36,983 nucleotides of DNA, taken from contig CAYGHG010000010.1 in the NCBI GenBank assembly GCA_964349515.1, positions 1-36,983 on the forward strand. The letters are read 5' to 3'. The DNA is from CAYGHG01 sp964349515. GTDB lineage: Bacteria; Oederibacteriota; PGYV01; CAYGHG01. Shown one piece after another: positions 29,747 through 36,977 of the stretch. Position numbers and translations under genes: made by a program. The notes beneath the pieces were generated by a model, which was given only the letters and a program-made list of their open reading frames with translations, did not search any database and had not been told where the DNA came from. Every line of letters begins with the position of its first letter. Within the stretch, counting starts at the first letter, position 1.

Positions 29747-31298
29747 TTGTTATTTTATTCCTTCCTGAAATTTTCGGCGTTTTTATAACGTAAAAATATG
29801 TGCCGTTGGCCGCCGGCTTTCCCGACGCGTTTTTCCCGTCCCATTTTATTGTGATGTAGCCTGCCTGCGGGTTTATGTTTTGCTCCCATATTTTAGCCCC
29901 CGACCCGTCGTAAACCTCGGCCTTCATTTCCTGAAAGCCCCCGGGGTTTACGATTGTAATGTTTGTAAATATATCATTTACCGGCGAAAACGGATTGGGC
30001 CAGGCGTAAGTTTTAATGCCTTCAGCAGCCGGAGGCTGCGCAATCTGCCCTCCTAAAGCTTTTGTAAAATTAATAAGGCCCCAGCCTGTTTTATTGTCAT
30101 ACCCCGCCGTGCCGATATCATCGCAGGTACGCTCTATGACTTCCCTTACCTTATCCGCATCCCATCCTGGGTATTTTAAAAACATCAACCCCCCCAGACC
30201 CGCTACAAACGGGGCCGAGAAAGAGGTGCCTGACTGCTGTGTATAACTTGATAATCCCTGGTTTGATGTGCTGAGAACCGAAACACCCGGCGCCGTCACG
30301 TCAATTTTACCGTAGTTTGAAAAATCCGCCCTTTGTGAATTCTGGTCGCACGCAGCGACTGAGATCACGTTTGAGTATGCCGCCGGGTAAAAAGCCGCTG
30401 TATCATCGTTTCCCGCAGCGGCTATATTCAGGCTTCCTTTTGAAGATGCGTAGTTCATCGCGGCCCTTAAAACATGGCTCGGCGAATAACCGCCAAAACT
30501 GTAATTCAACACTTTTGCGCCGTTGTCCACCGCCCACTTCACACCTTCATAAACATCCGAATCATAACCGTTACCGTATTCGTCAAGCACCTTAACAGGC
30601 ATTACCAGCACCCTTGCATTCCATGTCACTCCTGTAAACGCACAACCTGCCATACCCATGCCGTTATTGGTATTCGCGGCTATTATCCCCGCGCAGTGCG
30701 TACCGTGACCGCCTGTAAGGTCGTCATCAAAAGTCTGCCCCCCGGGATTAATGGCGTTATAGCCGTTTACGGTTATTCCTGCCAGATCTTCATGCAGAAC
30801 CGGAGACATGCCCACCCCTGAATCAAGCACAGCCACAATCACCGTAATGCTCTGGTTCGGGTCTATTATGCCTGCCGCAAAAGCCGCATCTGCGCCTACA
30901 AGCGCGTAGCCATACTGATTATTGCCCGGCTCAGGTGCCGGCGCAGCGTAAAAAGGGTCATTGGGCCCGCCTGCAAGCGGGGTATAAAGCGCGCGCCTGA
31001 TGTAATCAGGCTCTGCGAATTCCGTAATGCCCTGATTGTTAAGGATCTCCGCGGCGCCAAGCGCCTCAGCGGCGCTGTCAAAAACATAAACAGAAAAATC
31101 CCGGTGAATTGCGCCCCGTTTTTTTCTGAGTTTAAGAACTTCCTCCGCTTCCATGTCCAAGCCCGCGCTTACCGCTTCCCGGGTATATTTTACCGTCAGC
31201 CTGCCGTCTTGTTCGGGAAGCCCTGCAATTTTACGCGGCGAAGGGTAAAGCGGGCTGAATAAAAAAAGTAAAACCAGCGCTATGGCAGCAGCCCTCAT
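29736..31298 (-). CDS. Secreted subtilisin-like (S8) protease with C-terminal FlgD-like Ig domain
   Basis: 520 aa. A signal peptide (1-20) is followed by a propeptide like that of fervidolysin-type enzymes (about 30-100) and the S8 domain (about 125-415) with D159 (AVLDSGVG), H198 (GGHGTHCAG), oxyanion N297 (AAAGND) and S359 (SGTSFSAPF), all present. Residues about 430-520 form a FlgD-type Ig domain (AWPNPFSPVND, AEVYDGSGAKIW, IKWDGKNASGKPAANGTYFY). Such C-terminal domains serve as sorting or surface-attachment signals in several diderm phyla. The start overlaps the coaB stop as ATGA, and the end overlaps the PorV-like gene, so all three are coupled. Confidence 0.9.
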   Translation of the reverse strand: MRAAAIALVLLFLFSPLYPSPRKIAGLPEQDGRLTVKYTREAVSAGLDMEAEEVLKLRKKRGAIHRDFSVYVFDSAAEALGAAEILNNQGITEFAEPDYIRRALYTPLAGGPNDPFYAAPAPEPGNNQYGYALVGADAAFAAGIIDPNQSITVIVAVLDSGVGMSPVLHEDLAGITVNGYNAINPGGQTFDDDLTGGHGTHCAGIIAANTNNGMGMAGCAFTGVTWNARVLVMPVKVLDEYGNGYDSDVYEGVKWAVDNGAKVLNYSFGGYSPSHVLRAAMNYASSKGSLNIAAAGNDDTAAFYPAAYSNVISVAACDQNSQRADFSNYGKIDVTAPGVSVLSTSNQGLSSYTQQSGTSFSAPFVAGLGGLMFLKYPGWDADKVREVIERTCDDIGTAGYDNKTGWGLINFTKALGGQIAQPPAAEGIKTYAWPNPFSPVNDIFTNITIVNPGGFQEMKAEVYDGSGAKIWEQNINPQAGYITIKWDGKNASGKPAANGTYFYVIKTPKISGRNKITIVH

Positions 31299-31927
31299 TT
31301 TAATATACCTTCAACCGCATCGATTATTTTTGTTGCCAGAGCCTCTTTTGAACCGCCGCCCTTAAAGACGGTCTTTCCGCTTTTAAGAATGATTTCTATT
31401 GAATTGTTGTCGGATTCAAAACCCGCGCCGGGTTTTGTGATGTCATTGAATACTATGAGGTCAAGATTCTTTTTTTTCATTTTCTCAACCGCCCTGGCTC
31501 TTCCTCCCCCGCTCTCTGCGGCAAACCCGGCGTGCACCCTCGCACCTTTATTTTTTCCCGCGAGCGCCATTATATCCGCGGTAGGCTCAAGCTTTAACGC
31601 GAGCCCTTTTTTTCTTTCAAGTTTTCCCTTTTTTCTGACAGGCGCATAATCCCCCACAGCGGCGGCGCCAATCACCGCGTCCGACCTTTTTATGTTTGCC
31701 ATTACCGCCTCAAGCATATCAGCGGCTGACACGGTATCTATTATTTCACAGCCCTGCGGCAGATAAAGGCTTTTTCCCGTTACAAAGATTACTTTTGCAC
31801 CGCGGCTCAAAGCATCAAGCGCAAGAAAATATCCTGTTTTTCCGGAGGAAGGGTTTGAGATGAACCTGACGTCGTCAATATACTCGCGGGTGGGGCCGGA
31901 GGTTATAAGCAGTGTTTTATTTTTCAG
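31295..31927 (-). CDS. coaB: Phosphopantothenate-cysteine ligase domain (CoaB), no standard start codon
   Basis: 210 aa from the first possible CTG. The sequence shows the complete CoaB N-terminus (LLITSGPTREYIDDVRFISN, PSSGKTGYFLALDAL) and later DAVIGAAAVGDYAP and LEPTADI, so it should join cysteine to 4'-phosphopantothenate using CTP. The frame is open from a TAA at 31952-31954 down to 31295, but it holds no ATG or GTG before the domain, and its first TTG (31810) would remove the nucleotide-binding start. It lies in the -1 frame relative to coaC. Either a CTG at 31927-31925, overlapping the coaC stop as CTGA, starts it, or a -1 slip at the A9 run yields the usual fused CoaBC. An assembly error in the homopolymer is also possible. 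Confidence 0.85.
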   Translation of the reverse strand: MKNKTLLITSGPTREYIDDVRFISNPSSGKTGYFLALDALSRGAKVIFVTGKSLYLPQGCEIIDTVSAADMLEAVMANIKRSDAVIGAAAVGDYAPVRKKGKLERKKGLALKLEPTADIMALAGKNKGARVHAGFAAESGGGRARAVEKMKKKNLDLIVFNDITKPGAGFESDNNSIEIILKSGKTVFKGGGSKEALATKIIDAVEGILK

Positions 31928-32496
31928 CGCGTTTTCTTGCGGGCTTTTTTTTTAGCGGGTTTCAGAAGCGCCTCTACGGCTGCGGCTATTATTTCGGGCT
32001 CTTCAACATGCCCGGCGCCGTATTCCCCGCACGCAAGTTCCCCTTTTTTAGGCCCGATAAAAATGTATCCGAGTTTTTTTAGTTTGGCGGTATTTTCCGC
32101 AACTACGGGGTTCTCCCACATTGCGGTGTTCATGGCAGGCGCAAATACAACCTGCTTTTTCGAGGACATTATTACGGTTGACAGCAGGTCGTCGGCTATT
32201 CCGCAGGCGGTTTTTCCTATTATGTTTGCCGTCGCGGGCGCGACAAGAATAATATCGCAGTTTCTGGCAAGGTCAATGTGCTCAACTTTTGCGCCCGGGT
32301 TTTTGGATTCAAAAAACATGTCATCATAGACCGGGTTTCCCGAAAGGGTGCGCAGGGTTAGCGGGGTTACAAATTCTTTTGCCTCTTTGGTCATCACGCA
32401 TACAGCCTCAATGCCTGCCGCGGCAAGCAGCCTTATTATCTGCGGCGCTTTGTAGGCGGCTATTCCGCCGGTTATACCGAGCAGGACTTTTGCCAA
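31924..32496 (-). CDS. coaC: Phosphopantothenoylcysteine decarboxylase domain (CoaC)
   Basis: 190 aa flavoprotein domain: LLGITGGIAAYK at the start, the active-site His in EHIDLARNCD, APATANIIGK, PAMNTAMWENP and the catalytic Cys loop ACGEYGAGH. It decarboxylates 4'-phosphopantothenoylcysteine in coenzyme A synthesis. In most bacteria it is fused to CoaB as CoaBC of about 400 aa; here it ends in a Lys/Arg-rich tail (KPAKKKARKKTR) translated from an A-rich stretch before a TGA. The start is TTG at 32496, 2 bp after the rpoZ stop, with GAGGA upstream. Confidence 0.92.
   Translation of the reverse strand: MAKVLLGITGGIAAYKAPQIIRLLAAAGIEAVCVMTKEAKEFVTPLTLRTLSGNPVYDDMFFESKNPGAKVEHIDLARNCDIILVAPATANIIGKTACGIADDLLSTVIMSSKKQVVFAPAMNTAMWENPVVAENTAKLKKLGYIFIGPKKGELACGEYGAGHVEEPEIIAAAVEALLKPAKKKARKKTR
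31945..31953 (-). promoter_or_regulatory. A9 homopolymer, candidate slippage site joining coaC and coaB
   Basis: On the minus strand nine consecutive A form codons AAA AAA AAA near the end of coaC. Slipping -1 here gives ...AAA AGC CCG CAA GAA..., entering the coaB frame after its TAA and leading without a stop into the CoaB domain. The frame change must occur within 31924-31954, which contains this run. Confidence 0.5.
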
Positions 32497-32498
32497 AG

Positions 32499-32726
32499 CT
32501 AGTCCTCGAGGTTTATGCGCTCTAATTCAAAACTCTTGTGTTTAATCTTATCTGCAAGAAATTCTTTTGTAGCGGCAACCGTCGGTTTCATCTTTCTGTA
32601 TTCTTCATCAACATCAGCAGGGTTTTCCCTTATGGCCTTTGCCCTGTTTGCTATTACAAGCACCGCTGCATATTTATTTCCTATCTTTTCCTTTATTTCC
32701 TTGATTGAAACGTCTACTTTTTTCAT
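32499..32726 (-). CDS. rpoZ: RNA polymerase omega subunit
   Basis: 75 aa. It has the omega pattern: an N-terminal helix region KEIKEKIGNKYAAVLVIANR, with the conserved ANRAKAI, then KPTVAATKEFLADKI. Omega promotes assembly of the beta' subunit. The ATG at 32726 is used because AGGAGG lies five bases before it; an upstream in-frame ATG at 32741 would start inside gmk. Its position between gmk and coaBC is a widespread bacterial order. Confidence 0.92.
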   Translation of the reverse strand: MKKVDVSIKEIKEKIGNKYAAVLVIANRAKAIRENPADVDEEYRKMKPTVAATKEFLADKIKHKSFELERINLED

Positions 32727-32737
32727 CTTGCCTCCTG

Positions 32738-33325
32738 TCATATCCTGTATGACTTGAATTGTTCGAGTTTTAGTATGCAGTCCAGAAAAGCGCCTGCTTC
32801 TGCCACGTCTTTGTTGATAACTATATAATCATATTTCGAGCGTGCTTTCAATTCTTTTTTTGCCAGCTTGAGCCTGCGGGCTATCACGTCACGGGCGTCA
32901 GTCTTCCTGTTATAGAGCCTTTTTTTCAGTTCTTCAAAAGAAGGCGGCATGATAAATATGGTAACCGCCTTATTTTTAAGGGCTTTCTTGATGTTTTCCG
33001 CCCCCTGCACATCCACGTCCATTATCACGTTTTTCCCTTTTTTCAGTATTCCCATCACAGTGCTTTTAAGGGTGCCGTAATAATTTCCCACCACTTTTGC
33101 ATGTTCAAGGAAGAGCCCTTTGTTTATGCCGGACAAGAACTTCTCCTTTGTATAAAAAAAGTAGTCCTTTCCTTCCTCTTCGCCCTTCCTCGGCTGCCTC
33201 GTGGTAACGGAAACCGAAACCTCAAAATCGTGCCTGTGCCCGCTTAAGAATTTCTTTATGACGGTCGTCTTTCCCGCCCCCGAAGGCGCGGATATCACAA
33301 AAACCCCGGCGCTGCTGTTCTTCAT
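32738..33325 (-). CDS. gmk: Guanylate kinase
   Basis: 195 aa. The P-loop SAPSGAGKTT is at residues 13-22, the GMP-binding region TTRQPRKGEEEGKDYFF follows, then VIMDVDVQGAENIKK and IMPPSFEELKKRL. It phosphorylates GMP (and dGMP) with ATP. GGGAGAA precedes the ATG. The start overlaps the remA stop by 4 bp. Confidence 0.96.
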   Translation of the reverse strand: MKNSSAGVFVISAPSGAGKTTVIKKFLSGHRHDFEVSVSVTTRQPRKGEEEGKDYFFYTKEKFLSGINKGLFLEHAKVVGNYYGTLKSTVMGILKKGKNVIMDVDVQGAENIKKALKNKAVTIFIMPPSFEELKKRLYNRKTDARDVIARRLKLAKKELKARSKYDYIVINKDVAEAGAFLDCILKLEQFKSYRI

Positions 33326-33600
33326 TTTTTATCGTTCTCCCTGTCCTTTGCCTTTTTTTCCGGCGCTTTGGCGCCCTCAAACCTTGACATCAGGGTCTCA
33401 GCCTGTATCGCGGATATGACGCAGTGCCCGCTGTCCGTTACAACGCAGGATTTTACCTTTTTACCGTGTGTGGCGTCAATCAAAAATCCGCGTTTTGAAG
33501 CCTCGTCTATCATCCTCTTTACAGGGGTGGAATTCACAGAAACAATCGCAACAACCCGCAAAGAAGCAACAGCATTATCAAACCCGACATTAAGAAGCAT
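33322..33600 (-). CDS. remA: RemA/DUF370-family DNA-binding regulator
   Basis: 92 aa. It begins MLLNVGFDNAVASLRVVAIV and continues with SVNSTPVKRMIDEASKRGFL and IDATHGKKVKSCVVTDSGH, the whole RemA pattern. In Bacillus RemA is a DNA-binding regulator of matrix genes; elsewhere the role is less clear. The last 15 residues are a charged extension (EKKAKDRENDKK). The ATG at 33600 has GAGGT six bases before it; a frame extending to 33645 has no such site. Confidence 0.9.
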   Translation of the reverse strand: MLLNVGFDNAVASLRVVAIVSVNSTPVKRMIDEASKRGFLIDATHGKKVKSCVVTDSGHCVISAIQAETLMSRFEGAKAPEKKAKDRENDKK

Positions 33601-33631
33601 GTTTACCTCAGCCTTAAAGTTATTAAGCCAC

Positions 33632-33680
33632 AAGACACAAGACAAAAGGTTAAAATCTTCTGTCTTTTGTCTTGTGTCTT
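33632..33680. repeat. 17-bp perfect inverted repeat built from heptamers
   Basis: AAGACACAAGACAAAAG (33632-33648) and CTTTTGTCTTGTGTCTT (33664-33680) are exact inverse complements with a 15 nt loop. Each arm is a 7-bp tandem repeat (AAGACAC AAGACAA; TTGTCTT GTGTCTT). It sits between yicC and remA and may form a strong mRNA hairpin without a terminator-type T-tract. Confidence 0.9.
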
Positions 33681-33694
33681 ATAAACTTGTACTT

Positions 33695-34546
33695 CTACTC
33701 CAGGTTCATCGACTGTTCCCGTATCTTTTCCGTATTTTCCTTTATAACTATCACGCTGTGCGCGACATTTGAGTCTGTTATTTTTGAGGCTATTGTATTT
33801 GCCTCCCTGTATATCTCCTGGGCAAGAAAATCCGACTTTCTTCCCGCCGCGCCTTCTTTGAGCATTTTTTTAAACTGGCTTATATGGGATGCAATTCTTA
33901 CCAGTTCTTCATTTATGTCGTAGCGGTCGAGCACCTCCACCGCCTGCGACGTTATCGTGCCTGCTTCCTGCTTTCCCATTATCTCTTCCAGTTTCTGCCT
34001 CGCCCTCTGCCTGTATTCCCCGCGAAAGGCTTCAAACTGCACCTTGACTTCAGAAGCTGCGCGCGATATCGCCTCAAGCCTCGCGCTTATGTCGTCACAG
34101 AGTTTTTTACCCTCTGTTTTTTTCATTTTTATAAAATCGCCCAACGCTTTTTCAAGATGAGGGGATATGCTTTTAAACGAGTAAAGGGAAGCTCCGGCAT
34201 CCTTCATTGTTATCACGCCTTCAGCCGCGAACACGCTGTTTACAGGGACGCCTTCATTTGCGCCCGCCTCTTTCAGGGTTTTTTTGAACATTGAATATGT
34301 TTTTTTGAAAAGCGCGTAATTTATAACCGGTGTTTTCCTCACCGCTTCCTTATTTATAGTAATATACACATCCACCCTGCCCCTCGCCACTTTGGAGGCA
34401 ACCGCCGCGCTTATCTCAGCCTCTGCTTCAAAAAGCTCCGGCGGCGAGTGCAGTACTATTTCCCTGTACTTGGAATTAACGCCGCGCAGATTGATAGTAT
34501 ACGCCCCCTCCCTGCACGAACCCCATCCGGTCATACTTGCAGCCAC
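33695..34546 (-). CDS. yicC: YicC-family endoribonuclease-like protein
   Basis: 283 aa. The N-terminus MAASMTGWGSC, then INLRGVNSKYREIVLHSP, LFEAEAEISAAV and ARGRVDVYI, is the YicC_N signature. The C-terminal half contains FEAFRGEYRQRARQKLEEIM and DINEELVRIASHISQFKKML, ending GRKSDFLAQEIYREANTIAS-KI, which matches the DUF1732 part. Members are implicated in RNA turnover. The start is GTG at 34546 with GAGGT seven bases upstream; the ATG three codons on would trim a conserved end. It begins 4 bp after the coiled-coil gene. Confidence 0.92.
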   Translation of the reverse strand: MAASMTGWGSCREGAYTINLRGVNSKYREIVLHSPPELFEAEAEISAAVASKVARGRVDVYITINKEAVRKTPVINYALFKKTYSMFKKTLKEAGANEGVPVNSVFAAEGVITMKDAGASLYSFKSISPHLEKALGDFIKMKKTEGKKLCDDISARLEAISRAASEVKVQFEAFRGEYRQRARQKLEEIMGKQEAGTITSQAVEVLDRYDINEELVRIASHISQFKKMLKEGAAGRKSDFLAQEIYREANTIASKITDSNVAHSVIVIKENTEKIREQSMNLE

Positions 34547-34550
34547 TCTT

Positions 34551-35171
34551 TTACCTCGCTACCGCCGCTATAAAAGCGGCTATCGATATTAAAAGCGCCG
34601 TTATTCCCATATACGGCCAGTTAACTATTGAACCTATCAGGTCATCGCCGCCCGCGTACTGCCTCCGCAGCTCTTTAATCTCCTTTTTCATCCCTGCCAT
34701 TTCCATTTCAGTGTTGCTTATCTGTTTTTTCAGGACGCCTATTATGTCATCCCAGCTCTTCATCGTTGTGGCGCTCTGTTTCAGTATGTTTTTCATGTCA
34801 TTGAACTCGTCTAAATTTTTTCTCATCTGATTTATATCCTCATCATACCTTTTCTCCATGGCTGAAAGCTTTGATTTAATGGAGCCTATTTCCACCGCCA
34901 GCAGCCTTATCTCACCCTGTTTTTCTTCCAGTGACTTAAGCTCTGTTTTCAACTGCCTTATTTCAGAACGCGCGGACTCAAACGACGTTATTGCGGCTTC
35001 CATGTCCTCCCTGACTTTTGACACTTTAGCGGAAAGTTCGCGTACCTCCCTGAGCTGTGACTCCGCGCCCGCCATTAAATCAGGCACGCTCAATTCCTCT
35101 CCAAAGCAGGCCGGATAAGCGAATAGTGCAAAAAACAGGGCTGCCGCCGCCGTCTTAACCCGCTGATTCAT
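34551..35171 (-). CDS. Exported coiled-coil protein with C-terminal membrane helix
   Basis: 206 aa, family not recognised. A signal peptide (about 1-24, ending PACFGEE) is followed by a long coiled coil (about 35-170; heptad-like REVRELSAKVSKVREDMEAA, IRQLKTELKSLEEKQGEIRL) and a hydrophobic segment (about 184-203, YMGITALLISIAAFIAAVAR). The coiled coil is therefore probably periplasmic with a C-terminal anchor. It overlaps the upstream small membrane protein gene by 17 bp and leads into yicC. Confidence 0.72.
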   Translation of the reverse strand: MNQRVKTAAAALFFALFAYPACFGEELSVPDLMAGAESQLREVRELSAKVSKVREDMEAAITSFESARSEIRQLKTELKSLEEKQGEIRLLAVEIGSIKSKLSAMEKRYDEDINQMRKNLDEFNDMKNILKQSATTMKSWDDIIGVLKKQISNTEMEMAGMKKEIKELRRQYAGGDDLIGSIVNWPYMGITALLISIAAFIAAVAR

Positions 35172-35412
35172 TCTTTTTCCCCGCTATTTTATCGTATACG
35201 AAATCAAATACCGACACCAGGGTAAACCCCCCGCCTAACACGAGAAATATAAAAGCCATTACGTTCTGCATTACAGGGTCCATCTTTGAGCCGGTGGAAA
35301 GAAAAACACCGAGCGCAACCGCGCATAAAAACAGCCAGAAACCTACATTTATGTATACATAGTCTTTCAGTGTGTATTCCTCTTTTTGCTGCTGTTTATT
35401 GTCCTTTGCCAT
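35155..35412 (-). CDS. Small two-helix membrane protein
   Basis: 85 aa with charged N- and C-terminal tails (MAKDNKQQQKEE, KIAGKKNESAG) and two hydrophobic segments (about 20-40 and 48-68). No family recognised. AGGAGGT lies upstream of the ATG at 35412. It is the first gene of the yicC-coaBC-S8 operon as far as the sequence shows; the DNA upstream is the nonamer repeat and the N gap, so its promoter cannot be read. Confidence 0.7.
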   Translation of the reverse strand: MAKDNKQQQKEEYTLKDYVYINVGFWLFLCAVALGVFLSTGSKMDPVMQNVMAFIFLVLGGGFTLVSVFDFVYDKIAGKKNESAG

Positions 35413-35438
35413 GATAAAGTATACCTCCTGTTTTTGGT

Positions 35439-35594
35439 CTCAACGGTCTCAANNNNNNNNNNNNNNNNNNNNNNNNNNNNNNNNNNNNNNNNNNNNNNNN
35501 NNNNNNNNNNNNNNNNNNNNNNNNNNNNNNNNNNNNNNNNNNNNNNNNNNNNCTCAATGGACTCAATGGACTCAAAAGTCCCAACGGTCTCAAT
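35439..35594. repeat. Degenerate 9-bp tandem repeat interrupted by an assembly gap
   Basis: To the left of the gap CTCAACGGT (35439-35447) and CTCAA; to the right, in the same 9-bp phase, CTCAATGGA, CTCAATGGA, CTCAAAAGT, CCCAACGGT and CTCAAT (35553-35594). The true array length is unknown because of the gap. The 257 bp between the small membrane gene and ugd contains only this array, the gap and the heptamers at 35641. Confidence 0.85.
35453..35552. other. Assembly gap (100 N)
   Basis: Exactly 100 undetermined bases, a conventional scaffold spacer, lying inside the 9-bp tandem array. Confidence 0.97.
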
Positions 35595-35640
35595 TGCGCA
35601 TTTGCATTACATCATTCATTATTAGCATGCCTTGTTTTCT

Positions 35641-35669
35641 CTTATAGCTCATAGCTTATTGCTTATAGC
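35641..35669. repeat. Degenerate 7-bp tandem repeat (CTTATAG type)
   Basis: Four heptamers in phase: CTTATAG, CTCATAG, CTTATTG, CTTATAG, then CTTAATT running into the ugd stop codon region (35670-35672). Confidence 0.75.
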
Positions 35670-36956
35670 TTAATTTCTTCCGATTCCCGTATACTCAAAC
35701 CCCAGCTTTTTCATCTTTGCAGGGTCATAAATATTTCTTCCGTCAACGACAATATGTTTTTTCATCAGCGATTTTATTTTTTTAAGATCCAGCTCCTTAA
35801 ACTCGTTCCACTCTGTCATTACAACCAGGCACTCAACCCCGGCTGCCGCCGCGTACGCGTCTTTTACGTAATTGATTCCTTTAAGTTCTTTTTTTGCGTT
35901 GGGAATTGCCACCGGGTCAAACGCCTTTATCCTGCAGCCCTTCTCGAGAAGCGCCTCCATGACCTCCATGGATACGGCCTCCCTGATGTCATCAGTGTTT
36001 GGTTTAAAAGCTATTCCGAGTATTCCTATCTGCCTTCCTTCTATTGTACCGAGCATTCTTTTTATTTTGTTGAGCAGGTGCTTTTTCTGCAGCCTGTTTA
36101 CCTCCACAACCGAATTCAAAATCAGCGGCTCATAGTCTTCTTTTCTCGCGATGTTAATCAGAGCCGAGACGTCTTTGGGAAAACAGGAACCCCCGAAACC
36201 CGCACCTGCATTCAAAAACAGCCTGCCTATCCTGCGGTCAAGCCCCATCCCGTCCGCTACAGTCTCAACATCGGCCCCCACTTTTTCGCAGATATTCGCT
36301 ATTTCGTTTATGAAAGAAATTTTCGTTGCGAGAAACGAGTTGGAAGCGTATTTAATCATCTCCGCCGAGCGCAGGTCAGTTATTACTATTTTTGTATTTA
36401 ACGGTTTGAAAATCTGTGCCACCGTTTCGGCAGCCTGCCTGTTTTTTGCGCCTATTACCACCCTGTCGGGGTTCATAAAATCATATATCGCGCTGCCCTC
36501 TTTCAGAAATTCCGGGCTGGAGACCACGTCAAACTTATGTTTGTTTTTTGAATTGTCCTCAATTATTGACTCTACGAGGTCCCCCATGCCGACAGGCACC
36601 GTGGACTTGTCCACAATTATTTTATATCCGTTTATATTTTTTCCTATCGTTTTGGCGGCTGATTTTACGTATGAGAGGTCTGCTTCGCCGTTGGCTTTTG
36701 GAGGAGTTCCCACAGCTATGAAAATTATGTCTCCATTTCTGACCCCGACTTTAAGGTCTGTCGTAAAATTAAGCCTGGTCTTGTTTCTTTTTACCAGTTC
36801 CTCAAGCCCGGGCTCATATATGGGAAGTATGTTTTTCTTTAGGTTGCTTATTTTTTTTTCGTCAATATCCACACAGGTGACGTCGTTTCCGAGGTCAGCC
36901 ATGCACACGCCGGTCACAAGCCCGACATAACCTGTTCCGATAACGCAGATTTTCAT
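35670..36956 (-). CDS. ugd: UDP-glucose 6-dehydrogenase
   Basis: 428 aa, the normal family length. The N-terminal NAD-binding motif is VIGTGYVGLVTGVCMADLG. The catalytic Cys258 lies in GGSCFPKD; SPEFLKEGSAIYDFMNPDRV and GIAFKPNTDDIREAVS are both conserved. It oxidises UDP-glucose to UDP-glucuronate for surface polysaccharides, and closely related nucleotide-sugar dehydrogenases cannot be wholly excluded. CGGAGG lies upstream of the ATG and a TATAAT is at the window edge. Confidence 0.94.
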   Translation of the reverse strand: MKICVIGTGYVGLVTGVCMADLGNDVTCVDIDEKKISNLKKNILPIYEPGLEELVKRNKTRLNFTTDLKVGVRNGDIIFIAVGTPPKANGEADLSYVKSAAKTIGKNINGYKIIVDKSTVPVGMGDLVESIIEDNSKNKHKFDVVSSPEFLKEGSAIYDFMNPDRVVIGAKNRQAAETVAQIFKPLNTKIVITDLRSAEMIKYASNSFLATKISFINEIANICEKVGADVETVADGMGLDRRIGRLFLNAGAGFGGSCFPKDVSALINIARKEDYEPLILNSVVEVNRLQKKHLLNKIKRMLGTIEGRQIGILGIAFKPNTDDIREAVSMEVMEALLEKGCRIKAFDPVAIPNAKKELKGINYVKDAYAAAAGVECLVVMTEWNEFKELDLKKIKSLMKKHIVVDGRNIYDPAKMKKLGFEYTGIGRN

Positions 36957-36971
36957 CCAATACCTCCGTTT

Positions 36972-36977
36972 ATTATA
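36972..36977 (-). promoter_or_regulatory. -10 box of ugd
   Basis: TATAAT on the minus strand 15 bp upstream of the ugd start. The -35 would be outside the window, and the short leader leaves room only for the ribosome-binding site. Confidence 0.4.

Noticed and set aside
35439..35594. CRISPR array
   Set aside because: The units are 9 bp, contiguous and degenerate, with no spacers; no cas gene is present anywhere in the window.
36151..36930. 259-codon plus-strand frame opposite ugd
   Set aside because: Antisense of a fully conserved dehydrogenase; no ribosome-binding site or domain.
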